Shown here piece after piece: positions 1 to 8,017 of a stretch of 64,000 nt of DNA. Source of the stretch: G025836975 sp049646585 (GTDB lineage Bacteria; Pseudomonadota; Gammaproteobacteria; Burkholderiales; Burkholderiaceae_B). Both the position numbers and the translations under genes were made by a program. The notes below the pieces were generated by a model that worked only from the letters and a program-made list of their open reading frames with translations, did no database searches and was not told the origin of the DNA. Numbering within the stretch: position 1 is the first letter of the stretch; each line of letters begins with the position of its first letter. The DNA lies in the NCBI GenBank assembly GCA_049646585.1, contig JBARWC010000051.1, positions 1 through 64,000 on the forward strand, in the 5' to 3' direction.

Positions 1-1
1 C

Positions 2-754
2 CCACTAGTCCTTGCCACCCTGGCTTACGCAGTGGTGGGCTTCATGCTTTGGCACAAAGGCCGCAAGGGCCAGCCCTACGAGATCAATGCGGACCAGCGC
101 CGGCTGGCGCGGGACCAGGCGTGGTTCATGGGCATCTTCGTCGTGAAAGTAGGGCTGGGGGTGCTGGTCTTTGCCTGGAAGCCCTGGCTGGGCCTGCTTT
201 TCCTGCTGGTGTATGCCGTGTATGTGAAGCGGGAATTGGGCGCCGACGAAGGCTCCATGGTGATGGAAGAGCTAGAGCCCCTGAAATTGCGGCCCAGCGA
301 CCCTTCCATGATCTGGGCGCTGACCCAGACTGTGCTGGCCCTGGTGGTGATCGCCGCCGCCTCTCATGTGTTCGTGCGTCAGATCGAGGCCATAGGCGAT
401 TGGATGGGGATGGCCCCTCACATGGCCGCCTTGTTGCTGGCGCCGGTGGCTACCGAGCTGCCTGAAATCATGAACGCCTTCATCTGGGTGCGGCAGGGCA
501 AGGAAAGACTGGCCCTGGCCAATATCTCGGGCGCCATGATGATACAGGCCACCATACCCAGCGCCATGGCGATCTTCATGACGCCCTGGTTGCTGGACAC
601 GCCGCTGCTGGTGGCTGCCGGGCTGACCATGCTTAGCGTCGGCCTGCTGTGGCTGGGATTCAGGAAGGGGGCGCTGCGCATTCAAACGCTGGCCGGCGTC
701 AGCGGCTTTTATGTGGCCTTCGCAGTCTTCGTCGCATGGCGTTTTGCGAGCTAA
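2..754 (+). CDS. Sodium/calcium exchanger family membrane protein, 5' end outside window
   Basis: The reading frame is open through the left edge, so only the last ~250 residues are visible. They contain several hydrophobic membrane segments and an alpha-repeat-like block (ATELPE followed by an ANISGAMM stretch, around nt 450-545), as in CaCA (COG0530-type) cation antiporters of the inner membrane. The cytoplasmic loop before it is rich in charged residues (RELGADEGS...). The substrate ion cannot be told from sequence. The gene ends just before a promoter-bearing leader for the next gene, so it is probably its own transcription unit. Confidence 0.75.
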   Translation, partial: PLVLATLAYAVVGFMLWHKGRKGQPYEINADQRRLARDQAWFMGIFVVKVGLGVLVFAWKPWLGLLFLLVYAVYVKRELGADEGSMVMEELEPLKLRPSDPSMIWALTQTVLALVVIAAASHVFVRQIEAIGDWMGMAPHMAALLLAPVATELPEIMNAFIWVRQGKERLALANISGAMMIQATIPSAMAIFMTPWLLDTPLLVAAGLTMLSVGLLWLGFRKGALRIQTLAGVSGFYVAFAVFVAWRFAS

Positions 755-757
755 GGG

Positions 758-786
758 TTGTCCCGAATGCCCTTGGACGTTACAAT
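758..786 (+). promoter_or_regulatory. Sigma-70-type promoter for the MgtC-like leader
   Basis: A -35 hexamer TTGTCC (758-763), a 17-nt spacer and a -10 hexamer TACAAT (781-786) lie directly after the exchanger gene. Transcription would start near 793 and run through the 22-codon ORF and the hairpin-rich leader before the gene at 1068. Confidence 0.55.
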
Positions 787-816
787 GCCAGCTGTTCATT
801 TTATAGGAGCTGTGCG

Positions 817-885
817 GTGAATTCCGACCCCGGCGATAGTAGCGGCCGATCTTGCATCGGCTTATCCATCACCAGGCGCGTCTAG
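817..885 (+). CDS. Putative 22-residue leader peptide
   Basis: A GTG start (817) sits 7 nt after a clear AGGAG (805-809), which itself follows the promoter at 758-786. The product would be 22 residues (MNSDPGDSSGRS... ending TRRV). It is followed by four consecutive hairpins before the next gene. Promoter, ribosome site, short ORF and hairpins together resemble a peptide-controlled attenuation leader. No known leader peptide was recognised, and the peptide has no run of a single amino acid, so the function is inference. Confidence 0.4.
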   Translation: MNSDPGDSSGRSCIGLSITRRV

Positions 886-918
886 GCAGCTAGCAGGCTA
901 CACTCAAGCACAGCTTCC

Positions 919-1048
919 GCCACGCCCTGGTTTTCAAGGGCGTGGCAGTCTAATCGAATGCATGGCATTCGGACTCCCGTCGTTTTTCAAACGTTGAATC
1001 CGCCGCTCGCATAGCGGCGATTCCGTGCGCCGCGCTTGCGGCGCGCAC
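919..1048 (+). promoter_or_regulatory. Leader with four hairpins upstream of the MgtC-like gene
   Basis: Four inverted repeats follow one another. 919-946 has a perfect 10-bp stem (GCCACGCCCT/AGGGCGTGGC). 955-971 has a 7-bp stem (CGAATGC/GCATTCG). 1001-1019 has a 7-bp stem (CGCCGCT/AGCGGCG). 1025-1048 is a GC-rich imperfect stem ending 10 nt before the GGGAGG of the next gene. None has a U-run, so they are not ordinary terminators. Confidence 0.5.
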
Positions 1049-1067
1049 AAATGCAATGGGAGGCTTT

Positions 1068-1397
1068 ATGCGTCTATTCAATTTGTTTCTGCGTCGCGCC
1101 GGCGTTCGGTCGGCACCCACCCGTGTCTCCAGCCCCGTATCGCGGCTTACGGTGGTTTGCCCGCATGGCGCTTTGGCCGACGTGCGCAAGCAAATCTACC
1201 TTGATTTCGAGGCGGCAGGCTTGCGGGTAGCGGCGATGGCGGTCGATCGCGCCCAGGGCCTGGCCCGGGCCTGCGTGACCGTCGATTGCCCGCCCGAGCT
1301 GCGGCCGGTGCTCATGACCCAGGCGCGTCAACTTAGTGCGCTGCCCGACGTGCATCAGGTCCAATGGGGTGATCGCCGCCATATTGCTTTAAACTAG
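1068..1397 (+). CDS. Small ACT-like protein resembling the MgtC C-terminal domain
   Basis: The 109-residue product starts at the ATG at 1068, chosen because GGGAGG (1058-1063) lies 4 nt upstream; an in-frame ATG at 1056 lies before this site and is less likely. After a basic N-terminus (RLFNLFLRRAG) the chain alternates strands and helices (LTVVCPHG, then a Lys/Gln helix, ACVTVDCP, a second helix and a final VHQVQW), a beta-alpha-beta-beta-alpha-beta pattern like the cytoplasmic C-terminal domain of MgtC. The membrane part of MgtC is absent, so this would be a free-standing domain. The family assignment is a judgement by eye. Confidence 0.5.
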   Translation: MRLFNLFLRRAGVRSAPTRVSSPVSRLTVVCPHGALADVRKQIYLDFEAAGLRVAAMAVDRAQGLARACVTVDCPPELRPVLMTQARQLSALPDVHQVQWGDRRHIALN

Positions 1398-1430
1398 GCA
1401 ACTACGTTTGCGCTTACTGGATTTGTCCCC

Positions 1431-2291
1431 ATGAATTTGATCGATTGGCTTACGCCTTGGGAATTTTCTCCAACGCTGCTGCTGATGTTCTTCGTGGGGA
1501 TTTTCCTATTCTTGCGCGGGACCCGGGTGCATCGCGTCAGCAAGGCGCGGCAGGCGTTCTTCTGGATCGGCCTGGTTTTCCTTTACCTGTCCCTGCATAC
1601 GCGCGTCGATTATTACGCCGAGCGCATGTTCTTCATCCATCGGTTGCAGCACTTGGTGCTGCACCACCTTGGGCCCTTGCTGATCATGGGCGCCTACCCC
1701 GGCCAGGTGCTGCGCGCCGGCTTGCCCATGTCCTGGCGCCTGCGCCTGCGCGATTTCCGCGCCAGCGCCACCGGGCGCGGCCTGGAAGCCGTACTGACCA
1801 ACAAGTACTTCGTTCCCTTCCTGTTCGTGGTGCTGGTCATCGGCTTCCTGATTCCCTCGGTGCAGTTCTATTCCATGCTGGACTGGCGCCTGTATCGCTT
1901 CATGAATTGGTCGGTGGTCATCAGCGGTTTCATGTACTGGAATCTCATCCTTGACCGGCGGCCCAGCCCGCCCGCGGCCCTGTCGCCGGGTGCCCGCATC
2001 ATTTCGCCGGTGGTGACCATGGTTCCGCAGATGGTGGTGGGCGCCATCATTACTTTCACCGAGCATGACCTGTACCCCATATTTGACCTATGCGGCCGCG
2101 CCATACCGGGCATGACGGCCGTTACCGACCAGGCCATCGGCGGGCTGACCATGTGGGTGCTGGCCGGCTTTGTCGAGGTGTTCGGCCTGTTGTTCGCGCT
2201 GGCGACGCTGATGCGCCTGTCGGCCAAGAACCGCCTGCCCAACAAGCAGGACATCAGGGCCAAGCAGGCCGCCGTCGTTTCCGCCACCTGA
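1431..2291 (+). CDS. Cytochrome c oxidase assembly protein, caa3 CtaG type
   Basis: A 286-residue polytopic membrane protein with about seven hydrophobic segments and the histidine-rich stretch FFIHRLQHLVLHH near residues 65-78, typical of the caa3_CtaG family linked to copper delivery to terminal oxidases. This CtaG type is unrelated to Cox11, which often shares the name. A further conserved-looking EHD motif lies near residue 205. The next gene begins about 20 nt after its stop, so the two may be cotranscribed. Confidence 0.8.
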   Translation: MNLIDWLTPWEFSPTLLLMFFVGIFLFLRGTRVHRVSKARQAFFWIGLVFLYLSLHTRVDYYAERMFFIHRLQHLVLHHLGPLLIMGAYPGQVLRAGLPMSWRLRLRDFRASATGRGLEAVLTNKYFVPFLFVVLVIGFLIPSVQFYSMLDWRLYRFMNWSVVISGFMYWNLILDRRPSPPAALSPGARIISPVVTMVPQMVVGAIITFTEHDLYPIFDLCGRAIPGMTAVTDQAIGGLTMWVLAGFVEVFGLLFALATLMRLSAKNRLPNKQDIRAKQAAVVSAT

Positions 2292-2310
2292 TCCTTTGGG
2301 CTTCGGACAC

Positions 2311-3828
2311 ATGACCGTCGCAAGATCTTCTTTACGCATCACGTTCCGCTCCCGCTTGCTGTGCGCCGGGTTGGCCGCCTCCATGGCCGTCTGGTCCACG
2401 CCTCTGGCGGCGCAGCCCATGGGCCTTCCCAGCATGGGTTCGGCCTCTTCCGCCGAACTGTCCCCCGCCCTGGAGCGCACTCTGGGCGACGCCATCATGG
2501 AGCAGGGCCGGCGTGATCCCACCTATATCGCCGACCCCGATGTAAGCCAGTATCTGACCGCCATGGGGCGGCGGCTGGCGGCGCATGCGCCGGGCGGCGC
2601 GCCGCAGCAGATCACGGTGTTCGGCGTGCGCGATTCGCAGATCAACGCCTTCGCCCTGCCCGGCGGCTATATCGGGGTGAACAGCGGCCTGGTGGTGTCG
2701 GCGCAAAGCGAGTCAGAACTGGCATCGGTGGTCGCGCATGAAATCGGTCACGTTGTCCAAAGGCATATCGCCCGGGGCATGACGCAGCGCTCGCAAAGCA
2801 ACGGCGTGATGATCGCGGCGCTTGCGGCCGCCTTGCTGGCCGCCTTGTCGGGCAGCGGCGACCTGGCCATGGGCGTGGCCGCTTTCGGCCAGGCCGCGGC
2901 GGTCGATCGGCAACTGGGTTTTTCGCGCCAGGCCGAGCAAGAGGCCGACCGGGCCGGCTTCGAAATGATGCGTAAGGCGGGTTTCGATCCCGGCGGCATG
3001 GTCCGCATGTTCAATCGGTTGGGCAATGCGTCGCGGCTGAACGAAGGTATGGGGGGCGGGGGCTATACCAGCACCCACCCCTTGTCCATACAGCGTATGT
3101 CCGACATCCAGAACCGCGTCCGGGAAGCATCCGCCGTGCATCACCGCGATGCGGACGCGTTCTGGTACGTTCGCGCCAAGCTGCGCGTGGCGCAAGCCCG
3201 CGACAGCAGCCAGGAGATGCGTCTGGCCATCGAGAAATTGCAATTGGATGCGCGGCAGGCCAGCGGCGTGGAACAGTCCGCCGCGTGGTATGGGCTGGCC
3301 TATGCCGACAGCCAAAAGAAAAATCTTCCCGGAGCCCGCCAGGCGCTGGAGAAGGCCAGGGCGGGAGGGCGCGATTCGCCCGAAATGGCCGCCTTGTCCA
3401 TAGCCCTGACCTTGGCCGAAGGGGATCAGACCCAGGCCTTGGCGCAGGCTCAGGCCGCCTGGAAGCGTTGGCCCGAAAGCCAGGGCATCGCCCTGGCCTG
3501 GGTCGACGCCATGCAGAAAACCGGCAAGGACCAGGACGCCGTGGCTTTCCTGGCGGAACGAATCAAGCAATGGCCGGAGCTGCCGCGGCTTTATCAATTG
3601 CAGGCGCAAAGCCAGGAACGCCTGGGACGCAAGGTCGAGGCGCGGCGCACCATGGCGTCTTATTATGAGCTGACCGGGGCCTTGCCGGCCGCGGTCGAAC
3701 AATTACAGCAGGCGCGCGGCATGAGCAAAGACTTCTACGTACAGTCCGAGCTCGATGTGCGCATACGCACGCTTAAAGACCGCCTGAAATCGGACCGCGA
3801 ACTGCTGCAGCGCTTCAAGCAGTCCTAG
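2311..3828 (+). CDS. bepA: Periplasmic M48 metalloprotease with TPR repeats, BepA-like
   Basis: 505 residues from the ATG at 2311; a TTG at 2296 is an alternative. The protein begins with a signal peptide ending in PLAAQ. The M48 zinc site is HEIGH (about residues 143-147), with the third ligand in EQEADRAG near residue 210, and the C-terminal half is helical TPR-like sequence. This architecture matches BepA/YfgC, which monitors LptD and BAM outer-membrane assembly in the periplasm, degrading stalled substrates. No neighbouring gene is linked to that role. Confidence 0.85.
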   Translation: MTVARSSLRITFRSRLLCAGLAASMAVWSTPLAAQPMGLPSMGSASSAELSPALERTLGDAIMEQGRRDPTYIADPDVSQYLTAMGRRLAAHAPGGAPQQITVFGVRDSQINAFALPGGYIGVNSGLVVSAQSESELASVVAHEIGHVVQRHIARGMTQRSQSNGVMIAALAAALLAALSGSGDLAMGVAAFGQAAAVDRQLGFSRQAEQEADRAGFEMMRKAGFDPGGMVRMFNRLGNASRLNEGMGGGGYTSTHPLSIQRMSDIQNRVREASAVHHRDADAFWYVRAKLRVAQARDSSQEMRLAIEKLQLDARQASGVEQSAAWYGLAYADSQKKNLPGARQALEKARAGGRDSPEMAALSIALTLAEGDQTQALAQAQAAWKRWPESQGIALAWVDAMQKTGKDQDAVAFLAERIKQWPELPRLYQLQAQSQERLGRKVEARRTMASYYELTGALPAAVEQLQQARGMSKDFYVQSELDVRIRTLKDRLKSDRELLQRFKQS

Positions 3829-3874
3829 CGCGACGTATCATGGCTTTTGGCCCCGGCTTCTTGGGCCGGCCGGG

Positions 3875-4966
3875 CTAGCTTCCGGTCTCGAAATAGCGGG
3901 CCAGTCGCGCGGGCAGCCAGCCTATGTGGCCGGGGAAGGGATTGGTCACGAACGCCGCATGGCCGCCCTCGGCGGGCTGATGCAGCAAGATGGCCGACGA
4001 ACATTCCTGCGAGCCGGGCAGCGAGGGCTCGGGGATGAAAGGGTCATTGCGGGCGTTGAGCACCAGGGTTGGGACCGCGATGTTCTTCAACAGAGGCTTG
4101 CTGGACGCTCGGGTCCAGTAGTCCAGCGCGTTCTTGTAGCCATGCATGGGCGCGGTGTACAGGTCGTCGAATTCACGCAGGCTTTTTACCTGGTTGATGC
4201 GCAGTACATCGATGTTGCCCGGAAAGCGCTTGGCCTTTTCGTGCATCTTGAGCTTCATCGTCCTGAGGAAATAGCGCGAGTACAGCCTTTTCCCAAACCA
4301 GGATTCCGACAAGCGGGTTCCACAGGCCACCAGATCCAGGGGAACCGATACCGCTGCGGCGGCGGCTAGCCAGGACAGTTCGCCCGCCTGTTCGCCCAAG
4401 TATTTCAACATGGCGTTGCCGCCCAGGGAAACCCCCACGGCATGCCAGCGTGCTTGCGGCACGCGCCGCCTTGCCGTGCGCAGGATGAAATCGACATCCG
4501 CCGAGTCGCCGGAGTAGTAGGCGCGCGCCATGCGATTGGGGAAGCCCGAGCATCCGCGAAAATGCGCGATCACCACGATCCAGCCGCGCGCCCGGAAATG
4601 CTGGGCGATGGCCTGAGCATAATGGCTGCGGCTGCTGCCCTCCAGGCCGTGGAACAGCACCAGCGCGGGCGTGCCGGCGTCGCGGGGCGTGTCGGCCCAG
4701 TCGTCTTCCTGCATCCAGCGCCTGGCCGCCGTCCCGGCGAGCCGGGTGTCGGGCTTGGCTACCTGGCCGTTAGCCAGGCGGTCGGGAAACAGGCCCGGTC
4801 CGGTCCAGTCGAAATCCAGGAAATCCCCGTCAGGCGTGTCGACGCGTTCGCGCACGAAGGCGATGCGGTGGTAGCGGGCCGCCAACGCGCCATGCAGGGT
4901 TTGCAGATGTCCTCCAGGGAGCCAGGCCGGCGCGGGGCAGGGTGAAGTATCGAGTCTTGCTGTCAC
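3875..4966 (-). CDS. YheT-family alpha/beta hydrolase
   Basis: A 363-residue hydrolase of COG0429. The nucleophile elbow is GVSLGG with Ser180; the probable acid is Asp308 (NARNDPF) and the base His336 (EGGHAAF). The oxyanion-side motif FHGLEGSS starts near residue 105. Members are esterase-like enzymes of poorly defined substrate. The start is 9 nt after the stop of the NTF2-like gene, suggesting cotranscription on the minus strand. It converges on bepA. Confidence 0.85.
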   Translation of the reverse strand: MTARLDTSPCPAPAWLPGGHLQTLHGALAARYHRIAFVRERVDTPDGDFLDFDWTGPGLFPDRLANGQVAKPDTRLAGTAARRWMQEDDWADTPRDAGTPALVLFHGLEGSSRSHYAQAIAQHFRARGWIVVIAHFRGCSGFPNRMARAYYSGDSADVDFILRTARRRVPQARWHAVGVSLGGNAMLKYLGEQAGELSWLAAAAAVSVPLDLVACGTRLSESWFGKRLYSRYFLRTMKLKMHEKAKRFPGNIDVLRINQVKSLREFDDLYTAPMHGYKNALDYWTRASSKPLLKNIAVPTLVLNARNDPFIPEPSLPGSQECSSAILLHQPAEGGHAAFVTNPFPGHIGWLPARLARYFETGS

Positions 4967-4975
4967 GGCCCGCCT

Positions 4976-5410
4976 TCAGTGTAGGGTGCCGGGCCGATCT
5001 TGCAGATCGAACAGTCCGGCGTCCTGGGGCGCGTGCGAGGCATGATGAAGTATCATTTTCCAGCCGGCGGGGCCTTTGCTGAAAATGTTGGTGGTGTAGC
5101 AATGCGCCGATTTCTCTCCCTGGGCGGTGGAAACGGTAATTTGTTCGATGAGCACGTGTATGGAGCTCATGACGCCGGTCATGATCATGGGGCGTATCGG
5201 GCGGATGGCGACCGGGCCGTTGGCGAAGATCTGCTGCCATGCGCTTTGCAGGGCATCATGGCCAATGGTGCGCATGCCACCGGGATGAATGCAGACGACT
5301 TCCTCGTCGTCGGACCAGACGCGCATCATCAGGCCCAGGTCGGCTTGCCTGAGCGCTTGATAGAACGCTTGCTCTGCCTCTTGTGGCGTTGTAAACATAA
5401 CGGGAACCAT
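4976..5410 (-). CDS. SnoaL/NTF2-like family protein
   Basis: 144 residues with the alpha+beta cone fold signature of the NTF2/SnoaL_3 superfamily: an N-terminal helix (EAEQAFYQALRQADLGLMMRVW), then VVCIHPGG and a C-terminal WKMILHHASH. Small proteins of this type bind or transform diverse small molecules; no specific role can be read. An internal ATG four codons in (MFTTPQ) is an alternative start. It lies directly upstream of the YheT hydrolase gene. Confidence 0.75.
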   Translation of the reverse strand: MVPVMFTTPQEAEQAFYQALRQADLGLMMRVWSDDEEVVCIHPGGMRTIGHDALQSAWQQIFANGPVAIRPIRPMIMTGVMSSIHVLIEQITVSTAQGEKSAHCYTTNIFSKGPAGWKMILHHASHAPQDAGLFDLQDRPGTLH

Positions 5411-5467
5411 AGGAAGTTGCGGCGCGATGCCGCGGCGGCCACGCGGAGCGGCGGCGTGCCGCGAACG

Positions 5468-5686
5468 TTAGTGCCCGTGTCCGTGAACCTTTTCGCCATC
5501 CTTCAACTGATAGGATGCGCCGCAATACTGGCAAATCGCCTTGCCCGTCTTGACCACTTCGATGTAAATGCGCGGATGCATGCTCCAGAGGGGGGCTTTT
5601 GGCCCCGGGCAGTAAAGAGGCAAGTCGCTGGCTTCGATGAAAATGGTCTGGTCCTTGGGGGTGGCGGGTGTCTGGGCGCTGCTCAT
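5468..5686 (-). CDS. CHCC-type zinc-finger protein
   Basis: 72 residues ending in a zinc-finger pattern of the zf-CHCC family: a Cys at YCPG, a His at MHPRIY, then CQYCG. Homologous domains form the C-terminus of complex I subunit NDUFS6, and free-standing bacterial copies commonly lie beside ilvE in betaproteobacteria. It starts 45 nt downstream of the ilvE stop on the same strand. Confidence 0.8.
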   Translation of the reverse strand: MSSAQTPATPKDQTIFIEASDLPLYCPGPKAPLWSMHPRIYIEVVKTGKAICQYCGASYQLKDGEKVHGHGH

Positions 5687-5731
5687 GGTTGGGGTCCTGG
5701 AAATGAATCTGTTCTTGTGAAATGGCCGGCT

Positions 5732-6652
5732 TCAGACCTTGCTTAGCCAGTGATGGTATTTGGCGTTCTTGCCGTTGACGACGTCGAAGAAAGCCTTTTG
5801 CAGTTTTTCGGTAATGGGGCCGCGGCTGCCCGAGCCTATGCGCCGGCCGTCGACATCGCGGATGGGCGTCACTTCGGCCGCCGTGCCGGTGAAAAAGGCC
5901 TCGTCGGCAATGTAAAGGTCGTCGCGCGTCAGGCGCTTGGTCTGCAAGGGTATGCCCAGGTCGGCGGCCAGCGTGTGCAGGGTGGAGCGGGTGATGCCCG
6001 TCAGCGACGAGGCGATTTCAGGCTCGCACAGCACGCCGTCCTTGACGATGAAGATGTTCTCGCCCGAGCCTTCCGCCACAAAGCCTTCGGTATCCAGCAA
6101 AATGGCTTCGTCGTAGCCGTGCTCCAGCGCTTCGTTGTTGGCCAGGATGGAGTTGGCGTAGGTACTGGCGATCTTGGCGCGCGGCATGGTCACGTTGACG
6201 TGCTGGCGCGCATAGGACGAAATCTTGACGCGTATGCCCTGCTTCAGCGCTTCTTCGCCCAGGTAGGCGCCCCAGGGCCAGGCGGCGATGGCCACGTGGA
6301 CCGTCGAGCCTTTGGGCGAGACCCCCATTTTTTCGGAGCCGTAGAAGACCAGCGGGCGGATGTAGCAGGACTCCAGCTTGTTCTCGCGCACCACCTGCAA
6401 CTGGGCCGCGTTGATGGTATCCCGGTCGTAGGGGATGTTCATCTGGTAGATGTGCGCCGAATTGAACAGACGCTTGGTGTGGTCCTGCAGCCGGAAGATG
6501 GCGGTGCCGATGTCGGTGTTGTAGGCGCGCACGCCCTCGAAGACGGCCAGGCCGTAGTGCAGGGAATGGGTCAGCACATGGGTGGTGGCATCGCGCCAGG
6601 GCACGAGCTTGCCGTCATACCATATGAAACCATCGCGATCGGACATCGACAT
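5732..6652 (-). CDS. ilvE: Branched-chain-amino-acid aminotransferase
   Basis: 306 residues from the ATG at 6652, chosen because GGGAG lies 6-10 nt upstream; the frame extends further 5' but that part crosses the divergent promoter and is not conserved-looking. It is a fold-type IV PLP enzyme with the Schiff-base lysine in MPRAK (Lys160) and the substrate segment FYGSEKMG. It catalyses the final, reversible transamination in Leu/Ile/Val synthesis in the cytosol. The gene is divergent from azlCD, which exports branched-chain amino acids. Confidence 0.95.
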   Translation of the reverse strand: MSMSDRDGFIWYDGKLVPWRDATTHVLTHSLHYGLAVFEGVRAYNTDIGTAIFRLQDHTKRLFNSAHIYQMNIPYDRDTINAAQLQVVRENKLESCYIRPLVFYGSEKMGVSPKGSTVHVAIAAWPWGAYLGEEALKQGIRVKISSYARQHVNVTMPRAKIASTYANSILANNEALEHGYDEAILLDTEGFVAEGSGENIFIVKDGVLCEPEIASSLTGITRSTLHTLAADLGIPLQTKRLTRDDLYIADEAFFTGTAAEVTPIRDVDGRRIGSGSRGPITEKLQKAFFDVVNGKNAKYHHWLSKV

Positions 6653-6677
6653 TGCGCTCTCCCAAAGATGAGGCTTG

Positions 6678-6705
6678 ATTGTAGCAAGGGCAGGAGCCTT
6701 ACAAT
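6678..6705. promoter_or_regulatory. Symmetric divergent promoter region, ilvE / azlC
   Basis: ATTGTA (6678-6683) and TACAAT (6700-6705) are exact inverted copies 16 nt apart. Read on the plus strand TACAAT is a good -10 for azlC; read on the minus strand the other copy is TACAAT and serves ilvE. Each hexamer lies where the opposite promoter's -35 would be, so the two promoters would overlap back to back. Confidence 0.45.
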
Positions 6706-6737
6706 ACACGCTTTTCTTGCATGACGGCAGGGCAGCG

Positions 6738-7481
6738 TTGCGATACTCAACTCCTTCCTGGTGGCCGGATGCCTCCAGAACACGCAGCTTCCGGGCGGGC
6801 TTCGCCGACGTCATTCCGGCGCTTATCGCCACATGCACCTGGGGCTTCGTCACCGGCATCGCGCTGGTCAAGTCCGGGCTTACGGAAAGCATGGCCGTCC
6901 TGATGACGCTGACGGTGTTTTCCGGGTCGGCGCAGCTGACCGCCTTGCCTCTGATCGAATCCTCGGCGCCGCTTTGGCTTATTTTCGCCGCCGGCATGGT
7001 GGTGAACGTCCGCTTCGTGATCTTCGGTGCGGCATTGCAGCCCTATTTCCGTAGCATGAGCTGGCCCCGGCGTCTGGCGCTGGGTTATCTGTCCAGCGAT
7101 ATTTCATTCGTGTTGTTCATGGCCCGTTACGGCGACAGCAAGGTGAAGGGCGGCAAGGAGCAACTGTGGTATTTCCTGGGCATAATGATTCCCGTCTGGA
7201 TAGGATGGAACGCGTTTTCGCTGCTGGGCATTTTCCTGGGTTCTTTCGTCCCAGCCAGTTGGTCGCTGGATTTTGCCGCCGTCCTGGCGCTGTTGGCCAT
7301 CATCATTCCCCTGGTCAAGACCCGCCCCATGGTCATGTGCCTGATCGTGGCCAGCGCCATTGCCTGGGCGGGCCAGGCCCTGCCGCTGCGTCTGGGTCTG
7401 GCAGCCGCGGTGGTGGGCGGCGTGGCCGCGGGCGTGCTGGCCGAGACCATGCTGCATAAGAAGCGCCGGAGCGGGGCATGA
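6738..7481 (+). CDS. azlC: AzlC-family branched-chain amino acid exporter subunit
   Basis: A polytopic protein of 247 residues if the TTG at 6738 (5 nt after GGCAGGG) is used; no ATG or GTG is available in frame before the conserved region, so the start is uncertain. The N-terminal GFADVIPALIATCTWGFVTG matches the AzlC family. AzlC and AzlD together export branched-chain amino acids and analogues. The stop overlaps the azlD start by 4 nt (ATGA). Confidence 0.85.
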   Translation: MRYSTPSWWPDASRTRSFRAGFADVIPALIATCTWGFVTGIALVKSGLTESMAVLMTLTVFSGSAQLTALPLIESSAPLWLIFAAGMVVNVRFVIFGAALQPYFRSMSWPRRLALGYLSSDISFVLFMARYGDSKVKGGKEQLWYFLGIMIPVWIGWNAFSLLGIFLGSFVPASWSLDFAAVLALLAIIIPLVKTRPMVMCLIVASAIAWAGQALPLRLGLAAAVVGGVAAGVLAETMLHKKRRSGA

Positions 7482-7813
7482 CCGGCGATCTGGACTACGA
7501 CCTGTACATTCTGGGCGTCATCGGCCTGCTGACTCTATGCAGCATCCTCACACGCGCCAGCTACTTTCTATTTGGCGATTACCTGCCCTTGAGCGAGCCG
7601 GTCAGGCGCGCCTTGCGCTATGCGCCGACGGCGGCGCTGGCCGCCATCGTCGTGCCCGAACTCCTGCCCTGGCAAGCCGGCGTCGGCCCCGTATGGGACG
7701 TCAAGGTGCTGGCCGCCCTGACAGCCGCGCTGGTGTTCTGGCGCACGCGCAGCACGGTGCTCATCATCGTGGGCGGAATGATCGCCTACTGGCTGTTGCG
7801 GGCGATTTTCTAG
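7478..7813 (+). CDS. azlD: AzlD-family small subunit of amino acid exporter
   Basis: 111 residues with about four hydrophobic segments, typical of AzlD, the small partner of AzlC. The motifs LTRASYFL and RYAPTAALAAIVVPEL are characteristic. Translational coupling to azlC by ATGA overlap is visible. Confidence 0.85.
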   Translation: MTGDLDYDLYILGVIGLLTLCSILTRASYFLFGDYLPLSEPVRRALRYAPTAALAAIVVPELLPWQAGVGPVWDVKVLAALTAALVFWRTRSTVLIIVGGMIAYWLLRAIF

Positions 7814-8017
7814 TTTTCCGGCTTGCGGCCGGCCGGTGGACACCAGTGGGGAAGGGCCCGCGAATCGTATGCTTTTAACGACACTTGGCCGCTTTTATGC
7901 CGGCTTGGGGCCCGGCGACGGGCGCCGACAGGGGCGCAAACCCCATGCTGCGCTAAAATAACCGCGTTAAAAGAGCCGCGGACGGGATTTTCCCGATTCG
8001 GGCGCGAACCATTTTCA

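Noticed and set aside
2713..3702. A 329-codon minus-strand frame opposite bepA
   Set aside because: It is antisense to the well-supported M48 protease and its His/Gly/Arg-rich product is typical of an antisense shadow in GC-rich DNA.
6653..6997. 115-codon extension of ilvE
   Set aside because: It crosses the divergent promoter and the azlC coding region; the ATG at 6652 has a good ribosome site and normal IlvE length.
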